Shown: positions 49,682 to 59,547 of the stretch, piece by piece
Layout: every line of letters begins with the position of its first letter
Numbering within the stretch: position 1 is the first letter of the stretch
The notes under the pieces: generated by a model
Told to the model about the DNA's origin: nothing
Databases searched by the model: none
The model's input: the letters and a program-made list of their open reading frames with translations, nothing else
Assembly (NCBI GenBank): GCA_044374195.1
Contig: JBILOY010000002.1
Location: forward strand, 62,001-126,000
Source: CAIKZY01 sp044374195
GTDB taxonomy: Bacteria > Actinomycetota > Actinomycetes > S36-B12
Direction: 5' to 3'
DNA: 64,000 nt
Translations under genes and position numbers: made by a program

Positions 49682-50173
49682 GTGGCCGACAGCAGCTTCG
49701 ACATCGTTTCCAAGGTCGATCACCAGGAGGCCGATAACGCCCTGAACCAGACTGCGAAGGAACTCGCGCAGCGCTTCGACTTCAAGAACACCGACACCAC
49801 GATCGAGTGGAAGGGCGACATGGGCGTCGAGATCACCTCGGGCACCGAGGAGCGCGCGAAGGCGGCACTCGATGTCTTCCGCGAAAAGCTGATCAAGCGG
49901 GGTCTGTCACTGAAGTGCTTCGAGGCCCAAGATCCCCGCTCCTCGGGCAAGGATTACAAGATCTCCGGCACCTTCAAGGATGGCATCAGCCAGGAGCAGG
50001 CCAAGAAGATCGGCAAGCTCATTCGCGATGAGGGGCCCAAGGCGGTGAAGTCCCAGGTCATGGGCGAGGAGCTTCGCGTAACGAGCAAGAGCCGCGATGA
50101 CCTGCAGGAAGTACAGCGCCTGGTGAAGGAAGCTGATCTCGACTTCGCAGTCCAGTTCGTCAACTACCGCTAG
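49682..50173 (+). CDS. YajQ-family nucleotide-binding protein
   Basis: 163 aa, GTG start with AGGAGGATCA immediately upstream. MADSSFDIVSKVDHQEADNA, LNQTAKELAQRFDFKNTDTT, and FREKLIKRGLSLKCFEAQDP are the YajQ signature. YajQ proteins bind nucleic acids or, in Xanthomonas, cyclic di-GMP; the role here is unknown. Its last codons overlap the convergent NuoI-like gene by 14 bases. Confidence 0.93.
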   Translation: MADSSFDIVSKVDHQEADNALNQTAKELAQRFDFKNTDTTIEWKGDMGVEITSGTEERAKAALDVFREKLIKRGLSLKCFEAQDPRSSGKDYKISGTFKDGISQEQAKKIGKLIRDEGPKAVKSQVMGEELRVTSKSRDDLQEVQRLVKEADLDFAVQFVNYR

Positions 50174-50510
50174 CCGGGAACCACTTCACTAGTTGATCGA
50201 TGCCGTGCACCAGGCCACCGGCCGCGTGCGCGGATTGATCGATGTCACCTGACCAAGCGAGTGCGTCGAACGGGCAGACGTCAACGCAGATGCCGCAGTA
50301 CATGCACGCACCGAAGTCGATGGTGAATTCGTCAAGCACGTGAACGACTTTGGGGCGTCGGGCTCCCTCTTCGGTTACCTCGTGCGTGTGGCTCGCAAGA
50401 TCGATGCACCACACCGGGCATTCGCGCACGCAGATCATGCATGACGTGCATGCCTCGGGATTCAGGCCGATCAGTGAGTGCGCATTCGAGGGGATGGGCC
50501 GCTCAGTCAT
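50160..50510 (-). CDS. NuoI-like 2x[4Fe-4S] ferredoxin protein (compact, unlinked to nuo operon)
   Basis: 116 aa from the ATG at 50510. Two complete cluster motifs, CTSCMICVRECP and CMYCGICVDVCP, each C-x2-C-x2-C-x3-CP, spaced as in NuoI. It is far shorter than the full NuoI of this window (179 aa), lacking the N-terminal helical arm. It overlaps the NuoC-like gene by 8 bases and ends convergently with yajQ. Inferred role: electron relay between ferredoxin and the NuoB-like N2-type cluster. Confidence 0.85.
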   Translation of the reverse strand: MTERPIPSNAHSLIGLNPEACTSCMICVRECPVWCIDLASHTHEVTEEGARRPKVVHVLDEFTIDFGACMYCGICVDVCPFDALAWSGDIDQSAHAAGGLVHGIDQLVKWFPASGS

Positions 50511-50976
50511 CTGTGCCGCCCTCGTCGACGAGCCAGCCCTCGGCAATGCCGACAGCTCGCTGCCTGCGTCGATTGGCCTTCGCATCGTCACCTGCATCGG
50601 CCTCACCGGGCCACGGAGTGAGAACGCGAGCTCCGAGAACGGTGCTCTTGAGGAGCGTTGGAGCGCCCTCGTCGGTGCGACGCAGAAGTGGCCGTTCATC
50701 GGTGGCGCCAGCGATGCGAACCCCGAACATCTCGGCGAGCTCACGTTCGTACCACGCAGCACCGGCGTACACGTGACTCACTGTCGCGATTGCGCGATCA
50801 GGGCCGAGCCGCGTTGACACGAGTTCGCATGTGGCGTCGAAACTTCGAGTCAAGGACGCGATCACCTCGACGCTCTCACCTCGATCGACCCCGGCGATCA
50901 TGTCGAAGCAATCGAATCCGAGGGCGCGGCTGGCAGCGAGCTCCGTGGCCCAGTCGGTCACCGAGACCTGCCTCAT
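50503..50976 (-). CDS. NuoC-like (30-kDa subunit) protein
   Basis: 157 aa from the ATG at 50976. The NuoC hallmark is recognisable as WYERELAEMFGVRIAGATDERPLLRR (compare ERE-x2-D-x-FG-x-x-F-x-GHPDLRR in the family), preceded by a small alpha/beta domain. It overlaps the NuoB-like stop (ATGA) and the NuoI-like start. Its normal partner NuoD (49-kDa subunit) is not encoded nearby. Confidence 0.8.
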   Translation of the reverse strand: MRQVSVTDWATELAASRALGFDCFDMIAGVDRGESVEVIASLTRSFDATCELVSTRLGPDRAIATVSHVYAGAAWYERELAEMFGVRIAGATDERPLLRRTDEGAPTLLKSTVLGARVLTPWPGEADAGDDAKANRRRQRAVGIAEGWLVDEGGTDD

Positions 50977-51374
50977 CGGGCGACCAGCTCGGCCAGGCCG
51001 GCGATCAGTGCCTCGGGCCGAGGCGGGCAACCTGGCACGTACACCTCGATCGGGATCACCTGATCGATGCCCTTGAGCACGGTCGGGGCATCCCAGTACG
51101 GACCACCGGTGTTCGCGCAGGCTCCGAATGAGACGGCCCGTTTGGGTTCGGGGAGGGCATTCCAGGCGGCGAGAACCGCCGGGGCCATTGCGTCGGTGAC
51201 CGTGCCAGAGACCAGCAGTACTGATGCCTGGGCCAGCTCGCCAGCCGCCGGCTCCAATAGCCCGGCCGTGACTGCGGCCCCAATCTCCAGGGAGCAGCAG
51301 GCCAGTCCAATATCGAGGACCTCGACCGCGAGACCGGGAACTCCCGGGACGCGGTATTGCCGGGCGGAGGTCAT
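50973..51374 (-). CDS. NuoB-like N2-cluster protein
   Basis: 133 aa from the ATG at 51374. The four N2 [4Fe-4S] ligands of NuoB are all present: Cys26-Cys27 (GLACCSLE), Cys86 (SFGACANTGGPY) and Cys116 (YVPGCPPRPEAL). Family members are small subunits of complex I and of related hydrogenases. No ribosome-binding site; TAGCCT lies 6 bases before the ATG. First gene of the NuoB-C-I-like operon, divergent from korA across a 180-base gap. Confidence 0.85.
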   Translation of the reverse strand: MTSARQYRVPGVPGLAVEVLDIGLACCSLEIGAAVTAGLLEPAAGELAQASVLLVSGTVTDAMAPAVLAAWNALPEPKRAVSFGACANTGGPYWDAPTVLKGIDQVIPIEVYVPGCPPRPEALIAGLAELVAR

Positions 51375-51380
51375 AGACAC

Positions 51381-51386
51381 AGGCTA
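51381..51386 (-). promoter_or_regulatory. Leaderless-type -10 box of the NuoB-like operon
   Basis: TAGCCT on the minus strand, 6-base spacer GTGTCT to the ATG at 51374. Confidence 0.45.
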
Positions 51387-51452
51387 TTGGAGCATCGGGG
51401 CTGCGGCTTCGATCGCATGAGGCGCATATCACCTCTTATATGCTGAAAATGG

Positions 51453-51487
51453 GTTGAAGTCCGAGGCTTACTCGACTTGGATTCAAC
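51453..51487. promoter_or_regulatory. Imperfect dyad in the korA / NuoB-like divergent promoter region
   Basis: GTTGAA (51453-51458) and TTCAAC (51482-51487) flank inner arms GTCCGAG and CTCGACTT: an interrupted 35-bp inverted repeat. A weak promoter for korA (TTACTC, 18 bp, TAGACA at 51492-51497) overlaps it. Candidate operator for a regulator of korAB and the NuoB-like operon; inference only. Confidence 0.4.
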
Positions 51488-51554
51488 AAAGTAGACATGT
51501 GCGCGAAACCCCTCGACTCACAGTCATTCACATTGCTCCGACGAAGGTGGGCCC

Positions 51555-53417
51555 GTGGCCAAGCAGGTCGTTCAACTCAGCCAGGTCATCATCCGATTCG
51601 CCGGTGATTCCGGCGACGGTATGCAGCTGACCGGCGACCGGTTCACCTCCGAGACAGCGGGCCTGGGCAATGACCTGAAGACCCTGCCCGACTTCCCCGC
51701 TGAGATCCGCGCACCTGCCGGAACCATCCCGGGTGTCTCGGCCTTCCAGCTGCACTTTGCCGATCACGCGATCTCTACCCCGGGCGATGCCCCAGATGTG
51801 CTCGTCGCAATGAACCCCGCAGCCCTCAAAGCCAACCTGAAGCTGCTTCGCGCAGGCGGAACCTTGATCGTCAACACCGACGAATTCGGCAAGCGCGCCT
51901 ACGAAAAGGTCGGCTACACCGCCAACCCGATCGAAGATGACTCGCTCGAGGGCTACAACGTGATCCCGATCGCCTTGACCTCGATGACTGTCGAGGCACT
52001 CAAGGAGTTCGACCTCTCGAAGAAGGAGGCCGAACGAGCGAAGAACATGTTCGCCCTCGGCATGCTCTGCTGGCTGTACGACCGCCCGAGCCAGGGCACG
52101 ATCGACTTCCTGACCGCCAAGTTCGGCAAGAAGCCGGAGATCCTCAAGGCCAACATCGCCGCCTACGAGGCCGGCTGGTCCTTCGGCGAGACCACCGAGT
52201 CATTCGCGGTGCAGTACGAGGTCAAGCCCGCACCGATGCCGACCGGCGAGTACCGCAATATCCACGGCAACCTCGCGCTATCCCTTGGCCTGATCGCCGC
52301 GGGCCAGCTGAGCGAGCTGCCGATCTTCCTCGGCACGTACCCGATCACGCCTGCCTCCGACATCCTTCACGACCTCAGCAAGTACAAGAATTTCGACATC
52401 ACCACCTTCCAGGCCGAGGATGAAATCGCAGGCGTCATGTCAGCGATCGGCGCCTCGTACGGTGGCGCACTTGGCATCACCACCACCTCGGGCCCGGGTG
52501 TCGCACTGAAGTCCGAGGCCATTGGCCTGGCCACGATGCTCGAGCTTCCGCTCGTGGTCATTGACGTCCAGCGCGGCGGCCCGTCAACCGGCCTGCCGAC
52601 CAAGACCGAGCAGGCAGATCTCCTGCAGGCGATGTTCGGCCGTAACGGCGAGTCACCCGTGCCGATCGTTGCTCCGCAGTCACCCAGTGACTGCTTCTTC
52701 GCGGCCATCGAGGCAGTGCGCATCGCCATCGAGTACCGCACCCCGGTGTTCTTGCTCTCCGACGGTTACCTGGCCAACGGCTCTGAGCCGTGGCTGGTTC
52801 CTGACACCTCGACGCTGGCGAAGATCGATCCGAACTTCACGACCGAGCCCAATCACGAGCTCCCCGACGGCACGAAGGATTTCTGGCCGTACCTGCGTGA
52901 CCCAGAGACCTTGGCCCGCCCGTGGGCAGTGCCCGGCACCAAGGGTCTCGAGCATCGAATCGGAGGTCTCGAGAAGGCCGACGGCCACGGCGGAATCTCC
53001 TACGACGCCGACAACCACGACAAGATGGTGCGCATCCGCCAGGCCAAGGTCGACGCGATCGCCCGCACCATTGATCCGATCGTTGTTGACGACCCGAGCG
53101 GCAAGGCTCGCGTTCTGGTCATCGGCTGGGGCTCGACCTTCGGCCCGATCGGCGGAGCTTGCAAGCTCGTGCGCGATGCCGGCCACGATGTTGCGCAGGC
53201 GCATATTCGCCACCTGAACCCGTTCCCGTCGAATCTCGGCGAGGTCCTGGCCAAGTACGACCGCGTGATCGTCCCCGAGATGAACCTCGGCCAGCTAAAC
53301 ATGCTGCTGCGCGCGAAGTACCTCGTCGACACCGTGAACTACAACCAGGTTCGCGGCCTGCCCTTCAAGACTGACGAACTGGCAGGCGTCATCACCGATG
53401 TTCTCGCCAGCCTCTAG
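51555..53417 (+). CDS. korA: 2-oxoacid:ferredoxin oxidoreductase alpha subunit (gamma-alpha fusion; 2-oxoglutarate type)
   Basis: 620 aa. Residues 1-195 are the gamma domain (VIIRFAGDSGDGMQLTGDRF, FPAEIRAPAGTIPGVSAFQ); about 235-440 the alpha Pyr domain (YPITPASDIL, EDEIAGVMSAIGASYGGA, TTTSGPGVALKSEA, VIDVQRGGPSTGLPT); then a transketolase-C-like domain. With KorB it would oxidatively decarboxylate 2-oxoglutarate to succinyl-CoA and reduce ferredoxin, as in the mycobacterial KorAB. GTG start with a GAAGGTGG-like site upstream. Confidence 0.94.
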   Translation: MAKQVVQLSQVIIRFAGDSGDGMQLTGDRFTSETAGLGNDLKTLPDFPAEIRAPAGTIPGVSAFQLHFADHAISTPGDAPDVLVAMNPAALKANLKLLRAGGTLIVNTDEFGKRAYEKVGYTANPIEDDSLEGYNVIPIALTSMTVEALKEFDLSKKEAERAKNMFALGMLCWLYDRPSQGTIDFLTAKFGKKPEILKANIAAYEAGWSFGETTESFAVQYEVKPAPMPTGEYRNIHGNLALSLGLIAAGQLSELPIFLGTYPITPASDILHDLSKYKNFDITTFQAEDEIAGVMSAIGASYGGALGITTTSGPGVALKSEAIGLATMLELPLVVIDVQRGGPSTGLPTKTEQADLLQAMFGRNGESPVPIVAPQSPSDCFFAAIEAVRIAIEYRTPVFLLSDGYLANGSEPWLVPDTSTLAKIDPNFTTEPNHELPDGTKDFWPYLRDPETLARPWAVPGTKGLEHRIGGLEKADGHGGISYDADNHDKMVRIRQAKVDAIARTIDPIVVDDPSGKARVLVIGWGSTFGPIGGACKLVRDAGHDVAQAHIRHLNPFPSNLGEVLAKYDRVIVPEMNLGQLNMLLRAKYLVDTVNYNQVRGLPFKTDELAGVITDVLASL

Positions 53418-53444
53418 CTCACCCGGACAATAGGAGCACATGTC

Positions 53445-54500
<1,056 letters not shown>

Positions 54501-54541
54501 TCACAACTGACCGCGAGCCGCGGTCCCGAGCAGCGATCGGT

Positions 54542-55435
54542 TTGCTGTTCGGGATCGCGGCTTACGTCATTTGGGCGCTGTTCCCGTTCTACTTCAGGGC
54601 TGTCGATTACATCTCCGCCATCGAAGTCGTCGCGAATCGGGTGGTGTGGTCGTTTCTCCTGCTGCTGGTCATCATCACGATCACCCGTGGCTGGGGCTCG
54701 CTCCGGCGCCTAGCTGCCAATCGCCGCGAGCTGGGATTAGTTGCACTCGGGTCGATATTCATCGCCGCAAACTGGAGCGCTTACGTCGTCGCGATCAGCA
54801 CGAATCACGCGCTGCAGGCCTCACTCGGCTACTTCATCTCACCCTTGGTCATCGTGGCCATGGGAGTCGTGCTGCTCAAGGAACGCCTTCGCGCAGGCCA
54901 GTGGATCGCCGTTGCCTTCGGGGCTATCGCTGTCATAGTGCTAACCATCAGCTACGGAGCGCTGCCCTGGATCGCACTGATCCTGGCGTTCTCTTGGTCG
55001 ACATATGGCTTCATCAAGAAGTTCGTCGGCTGGGGCGCAGTGGAAAGCCTGACTGTGGAGACCGGCGCGCTCTCCCCGATAGCAATCGCCGTCGTGATCA
55101 TCATGATGGCCAACGGCACTGCCGCCACCATCAGCAATGGCTCCACGACACTGCTACTGCTCATGCTCGCCGGGCCGGTCACCACCATTCCGCTACTGCT
55201 CTTCACCGGTGCGGCCAATCGGCTCCCGTACAGCACTCTTGGGATCCTGCAGTACATCACGCCGATCGGACTCTTCATCGTCGGTGTCGGCTTCTTCCAT
55301 GAATCAATGTCACCGACAAGGTGGGCGGGCTTCGCACTGATCTGGTGTGCGCTGGTCGTGTTCACGGTCGATGCGCGTCGACATTCGACGGAAGAATCGC
55401 CGCTCAATGACGCGCAGCTACTACCAGAAGAGTGA
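54542..55435 (+). CDS. rarD: RarD-family EamA transporter
   Basis: 297 aa, ten hydrophobic segments in two EamA halves. GIAAYVIWALFPFYFRAVDYISAIEVVANRVVWSF and ANWSAYVVAISTNHALQASLGYFISPL are characteristic of RarD. The start is uncertain: TTG at 54542 leaves a slightly short first helix, and no ribosome-binding site is visible; the frame is open back into korB. Substrate unknown (the family has been called chloramphenicol-sensitive protein). Its stop abuts the convergent synthase stop without any gap. Confidence 0.88.
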   Translation: MLFGIAAYVIWALFPFYFRAVDYISAIEVVANRVVWSFLLLLVIITITRGWGSLRRLAANRRELGLVALGSIFIAANWSAYVVAISTNHALQASLGYFISPLVIVAMGVVLLKERLRAGQWIAVAFGAIAVIVLTISYGALPWIALILAFSWSTYGFIKKFVGWGAVESLTVETGALSPIAIAVVIIMMANGTAATISNGSTTLLLLMLAGPVTTIPLLLFTGAANRLPYSTLGILQYITPIGLFIVGVGFFHESMSPTRWAGFALIWCALVVFTVDARRHSTEESPLNDAQLLPEE

Positions 55436-56431
55436 TCAGCCGGTGCGGTCAACCACGTAATCGCACAGCACTTCAAGTGCGTCACGTGCAGAGTTCTCGG
55501 GAAGCTCATGCAAGCAGGAACGGGCCTTGTCGGCCCAATCGCGAGCCTGCTGACGAGCCTCACCGAGCGCTGAATGAGCGCGCAGCAGTGCGAGCGCTTC
55601 GGCATGCTCGGCTGAATCCGGAATTGGACGCGACAGCAACTCACGCAGACGTACATCAGCCGGGTCAGTGCCCTGGAGGGCAATGAGGCCGGCGAGGGTT
55701 GGCACGCCTTCCTTGAGGTCAGTGCCGGGTGTCTTGCCGGACTGCTCGGACTCTGAGGTGATGTCGACGAGATCATCGGCGAGCTGGAAGGCGATACCGA
55801 TGGCCTCACCGAATGCGGTGAGAGTGCGAATCGTGGACTCGGAGGCACCGGACATCAGGCCGCCATACCAGCCGCTGGCCGCGATGAGTGAGCCGGTCTT
55901 GTCGGCCAGCACCTCGAGATGATGCTTCACTGCATCCTCGCCGGGCTTGGGGCCAACAGTCTCCTTGATCTGGCCGATGCACAGGCGCTCGAAGGTCACA
56001 GCCTGAATGCGCACGGCCTCAGGGCCGAGATCCGCGAGGATGCCTGAGACGCGAGCAAAGAGGAAGTCGCCGCTGAGAATGGCAACCGAGTTGTCCCAGC
56101 GCGCATTTGCCGAGGCTGCACCGCGACGCAGCATGGCTTCGTCCATGACATCGTCGTGATACAGGGTGGCCAGGTGAGTGAGCTCGACGACCATGCCGGC
56201 CTTGATGACATCGGGGCCGATGCCTGAGCCGAATTGCGAGGACAGCAGCACGAGCAGCGGGCGGAAACGCTTGCCGCCGGCTTCAACCAGATGCCGCGAG
56301 ACCTCGGTGACGAAGGAGTAATCACTCTCAATCGCACGACTGATACCCGCCTCGATATCAGCCAGGCCCGCCAAGAGCTCTGACTCAAGGGCAGAGTCAG
56401 GCGTAGAGAAGCCGCTGGCGGAATCGGTCAT
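55436..56431 (-). CDS. Long-chain polyprenyl diphosphate synthase
   Basis: 331 aa trans-isoprenyl diphosphate synthase. First Asp-rich motif YHDDVMDEAMLRRG, second FQLADDLVDI, and the G-G-K-R-x-R-P motif (EAGGKRFRPLLVLL) are present. Next to nuo genes in actinobacteria this enzyme (IspB/GrcC type) makes the menaquinone side chain, supplying complex I's acceptor. No ribosome-binding site, but TACCGT lies 6 bases before the ATG, directly after the nuoN stop, so it can be transcribed separately. Confidence 0.93.
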   Translation of the reverse strand: MTDSASGFSTPDSALESELLAGLADIEAGISRAIESDYSFVTEVSRHLVEAGGKRFRPLLVLLSSQFGSGIGPDVIKAGMVVELTHLATLYHDDVMDEAMLRRGAASANARWDNSVAILSGDFLFARVSGILADLGPEAVRIQAVTFERLCIGQIKETVGPKPGEDAVKHHLEVLADKTGSLIAASGWYGGLMSGASESTIRTLTAFGEAIGIAFQLADDLVDITSESEQSGKTPGTDLKEGVPTLAGLIALQGTDPADVRLRELLSRPIPDSAEHAEALALLRAHSALGEARQQARDWADKARSCLHELPENSARDALEVLCDYVVDRTG

Positions 56432-56437
56432 GTAAGC

Positions 56438-56443
56438 ACGGTA
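56438..56443 (-). promoter_or_regulatory. Leaderless-type -10 box of the polyprenyl synthase gene
   Basis: TACCGT on the minus strand, 6-base spacer GCTTAC to the ATG at 56431; adjacent to the nuoN stop codon. Confidence 0.4.
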
Positions 56444-58003
56444 CTACCGCAGGAACAGACCCGCATTGTCGACCAAGTCGAGCAGCGGCTGCGGCAGGAC
56501 ACCGAGGACAACCGTGACCGTGGCACCGGCTGCGATCACGATCGTCGTGAAGGCAGAAGGAACTACAACCGACGCCGTGTTCTCATTTGGCTCCGAGAAG
56601 AACATGATCACGATCACTCGTGCGTAGAAGAATGCCGACACCACGGAGGCGACAACGGCCACGATGACCAGCCAAGTGGCGCCGGAGTCGATGGCTGCCG
56701 CGAACACGCCGAACTTCGCGATGAAGCCGCTGGTGAGCGGGATGCCCGCAAAGGAGAGCATGAACAACGCGACCACAGTGGCGGTGACCGGCGACTTCTT
56801 GCCCAGGCCTGCCCACTTCGACAGGTGCGTAGCCTCACCAGAGGAATCACGCACGATCGAGATCACGGCGAAGGCGCCGATGGTGGTGAAGCCGTAAGCC
56901 ACGAGATAGAAGAGCACGCTCGAGAGACCCGCAGAGCTGGTAGCGATGACACCGACCATGATGAAGCCGGCCTGAGCAACCGAGGAGTAAGCAAGCATGC
57001 GCTTGATATCGCTCTGGGTGACGGCGATGACCGAGCCCACGACCATGGTGAGGATCGCGACGATCCACAGCATCGGTTCCCAGTCCCAGCGAAGACCACC
57101 GAAGGCCACGTAGAGCACGCGCAGGAGTGCCCCGAAGGCGGCAACCTTCACGGTGGTCGACATAAAGGCGGTGATCGCGGTCGGTGCACCCTGGTAGGCA
57201 TCCGGGGTCCACTGATGGAACGGCACTGCAGCGATCTTGAACAGCAGACCGACGAGGATCATCGCAACACCGATCAGAAGCATCGCGGTCTCACTGGGCT
57301 TGCCCGAGATCGCATCGGCGATTGAGGCGAAGTTCACCGAGGTAGCGAAGCCGTAGATCAGTGCCGAGCCGTAGAGGAAGAAGGCGGACGAGAAAGCACC
57401 GAGCAGGAAGTACTTGAGCGAGGCCTCCTGCGAGAGCAGACGGCGACGACGCGCCATGCCCACGAGCAAGTACAGCGGCAAGGACATGACCTCGAGGGCC
57501 ACGAACATGACTAACAGGTCATTGGACGCGACGAAGAGCAGCATGCCTGCTACGGAGAAGAGGAACAGGGGCCAGACCTCTGTCTGGAAGTACCCGCGTG
57601 CAGTGAACTGCTTTTCATCCTCGGACCCCGGCAGCGCAGATGCACGTGCTGCGAAGGCATCACCGGAGGGATCCACTAGTCGCTCGGCCATCAGCATCGC
57701 GCCGAGTGCCGAGAGGAGAAGGATTGCGCCCTGCATGACCAGCGCCGGGCCGTCGATCGAGATCGAGCCCGAGGCCGTGATGATGCGTGTTCCGGAAAGG
57801 ATCACCACATTGACGAAGGCAGCGATGAGTGCACCGAAGACCAGCACGAGCTGAACCGGACGGCGCGCACGCTTCGGCAAGAAGGCCTCGACCAGGACAG
57901 AGATGACCGCAACAACCAGCACGATGAGGATCGGGGCAATTGCGCTGTAGTCGAGCGGCGGGATCTCAAACAGGGCCTTGTCGGCCAGGACTACGGGATT
58001 CAC
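56444..58003 (-). CDS. nuoN: NADH-quinone oxidoreductase subunit N
   Basis: 519 aa antiporter-like membrane subunit of complex I, about 14 helices. LRDLLVMFVALEVMSLPLY, the FKIAAVPFHQWTPDAYQGAP loop with its proton-path lysine, and VTQSDIKRMLAYSSVAQAG are diagnostic. GTG start overlapping the nuoM stop (GTGA). Last nuo gene of the operon. Confidence 0.97.
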   Translation of the reverse strand: MNPVVLADKALFEIPPLDYSAIAPILIVLVVAVISVLVEAFLPKRARRPVQLVLVFGALIAAFVNVVILSGTRIITASGSISIDGPALVMQGAILLLSALGAMLMAERLVDPSGDAFAARASALPGSEDEKQFTARGYFQTEVWPLFLFSVAGMLLFVASNDLLVMFVALEVMSLPLYLLVGMARRRRLLSQEASLKYFLLGAFSSAFFLYGSALIYGFATSVNFASIADAISGKPSETAMLLIGVAMILVGLLFKIAAVPFHQWTPDAYQGAPTAITAFMSTTVKVAAFGALLRVLYVAFGGLRWDWEPMLWIVAILTMVVGSVIAVTQSDIKRMLAYSSVAQAGFIMVGVIATSSAGLSSVLFYLVAYGFTTIGAFAVISIVRDSSGEATHLSKWAGLGKKSPVTATVVALFMLSFAGIPLTSGFIAKFGVFAAAIDSGATWLVIVAVVASVVSAFFYARVIVIMFFSEPNENTASVVVPSAFTTIVIAAGATVTVVLGVLPQPLLDLVDNAGLFLR

Positions 58004-59547
58004 TGGCCATTCCCTTCAACGGAGGCACTAGGCACGGTGGGCGCAGGATCGCTGGCCCCGATCGTGGTCATCACGCGATCGACGGCGGGATTGACGACAT
58101 TGAGGATCGGAGCTGGGAAGAAGCCCAGCAGGATGCTCAGTGCGGCGATCGGCACCAAGGCAGTGACCTCTCGGCCACCGAGATCCTTCATGCCGGACAA
58201 GCCGTCGGCCAGCGGGCCGGTCATCGACTTCTGATAAACGCGGAGCACGTAGGCCGCCGTGATCACGATGCCAAAGGTCGCTAGCGCACCGACCCACATG
58301 TAACGCTCGAACGTGCCCAGCAGCACCATGAACTCGCCGACGAACGACACGAGGCCGGGCAGTGCGAGTGACGACAACGATGCAATCAGGAAGAAGCCGG
58401 CGAGTACGGGAGCAACCTTGTTCACGCCCGAGTAGTCGGAGATCAGTGCGGAGTTCTTGTTGCGCTGCATCAAGAAGCCTGCGGTCAGGAACAGTGCGGC
58501 AGTCGACAGGCCGTGCGCGACCATGTACACGACGGAGCCGGACTGGCCAACGCTCGTGAACACGAAGATGCCCAGGGCAATGAAGCCGAAGTGCGACATC
58601 GATGAGTAGGCGAACAGTCGCTTCATGTCGTTTTGGCCAAGCGCGACGTAGGCACCGTAGAAGATGCCGATGAGCGCCATGCCGATGACGATCGGCGCAT
58701 AGAACGATGAGGCGTCAGGGAAGATCGGGAGGCAGTAGCGCAGCATGCCGAAGGTGCCGACCTTGTCGAGCACGCCGATGAGCAGCACTGCAGTGCCCGG
58801 CTTGGACTGGCCGGCCGCATCGGGCAGCCAGGTATGGAAGGGCCAGAGCGGTGCCTTGATCGCGAAGGCAAAGAAGAAGCCGAGGAACAGCATCTTCTGC
58901 ACGTCGGGATCGATGTCGAGCCCGACCAGCGTGGCGTAGTCGAAGGTGCCTTGCCCGGTCATCTGGGCCGACACAACGTACAGGCCGATAAGCGAAGCCA
59001 GCATGAACAGGCCGCCCACGAGCGAGTACAACAGGAACTTCACGGCGGCATACGAGCGCTGCGGGCCGCCGTAACGACCGATCATGAAGTAGACCGGAAT
59101 CAGCATTGCCTCGAAGAAGACGTAGAACAAGAAGACGTCGGTAGCGGCGAAGACGCCGATCATCAAGGTCTCGAGAACCAGGATTAGCGCGAAGTAACCC
59201 TTGACGCTGCCGCGTTCGTTGTCGACATCCCGCCAGCCCGCCAAGATCACGATCGGCACGAGGGTGGTGGCTAGGGCCACGAGCACGAGACCGATGCCGT
59301 CGACGCCGACCGCGTAGGAGATGCCAAAGGCCGGGATCCACGAGTGCTGCTCGACGAACTGGAACTGCGAGGTGGAGTCGGCCTGGAACTGCAGGGCCAT
59401 GACGACGGTAAGCACGAGGGTGACGAAGGCGAATGCCAGTGCTACCTGCTTGGCGAGGAGGCCCTTTGCCTTCGGGAGGAGTGCCACGACGACACTTCCG
59501 ACGAGGGGCACCACTCCGAGGAGGGTCAGCCAGGGAACGGAGCTCAT
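58000..59547 (-). CDS. nuoM: NADH-quinone oxidoreductase subunit M
   Basis: 515 aa, homologous to nuoN and nuoL: FYVFFEAMLIPVYFMIGRYGG (with the TM5 Glu), KAPLWPFHTWLPDAAGQSKPGTAVLL and ALGQNDMKRLFAYSSMSHFGF. The C-terminus ends in an extra Pro/Ser/Glu tail. Overlaps nuoL by one base (TAATG). Confidence 0.97.
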   Translation of the reverse strand: MSSVPWLTLLGVVPLVGSVVVALLPKAKGLLAKQVALAFAFVTLVLTVVMALQFQADSTSQFQFVEQHSWIPAFGISYAVGVDGIGLVLVALATTLVPIVILAGWRDVDNERGSVKGYFALILVLETLMIGVFAATDVFLFYVFFEAMLIPVYFMIGRYGGPQRSYAAVKFLLYSLVGGLFMLASLIGLYVVSAQMTGQGTFDYATLVGLDIDPDVQKMLFLGFFFAFAIKAPLWPFHTWLPDAAGQSKPGTAVLLIGVLDKVGTFGMLRYCLPIFPDASSFYAPIVIGMALIGIFYGAYVALGQNDMKRLFAYSSMSHFGFIALGIFVFTSVGQSGSVVYMVAHGLSTAALFLTAGFLMQRNKNSALISDYSGVNKVAPVLAGFFLIASLSSLALPGLVSFVGEFMVLLGTFERYMWVGALATFGIVITAAYVLRVYQKSMTGPLADGLSGMKDLGGREVTALVPIAALSILLGFFPAPILNVVNPAVDRVMTTIGASDPAPTVPSASVEGNGQ

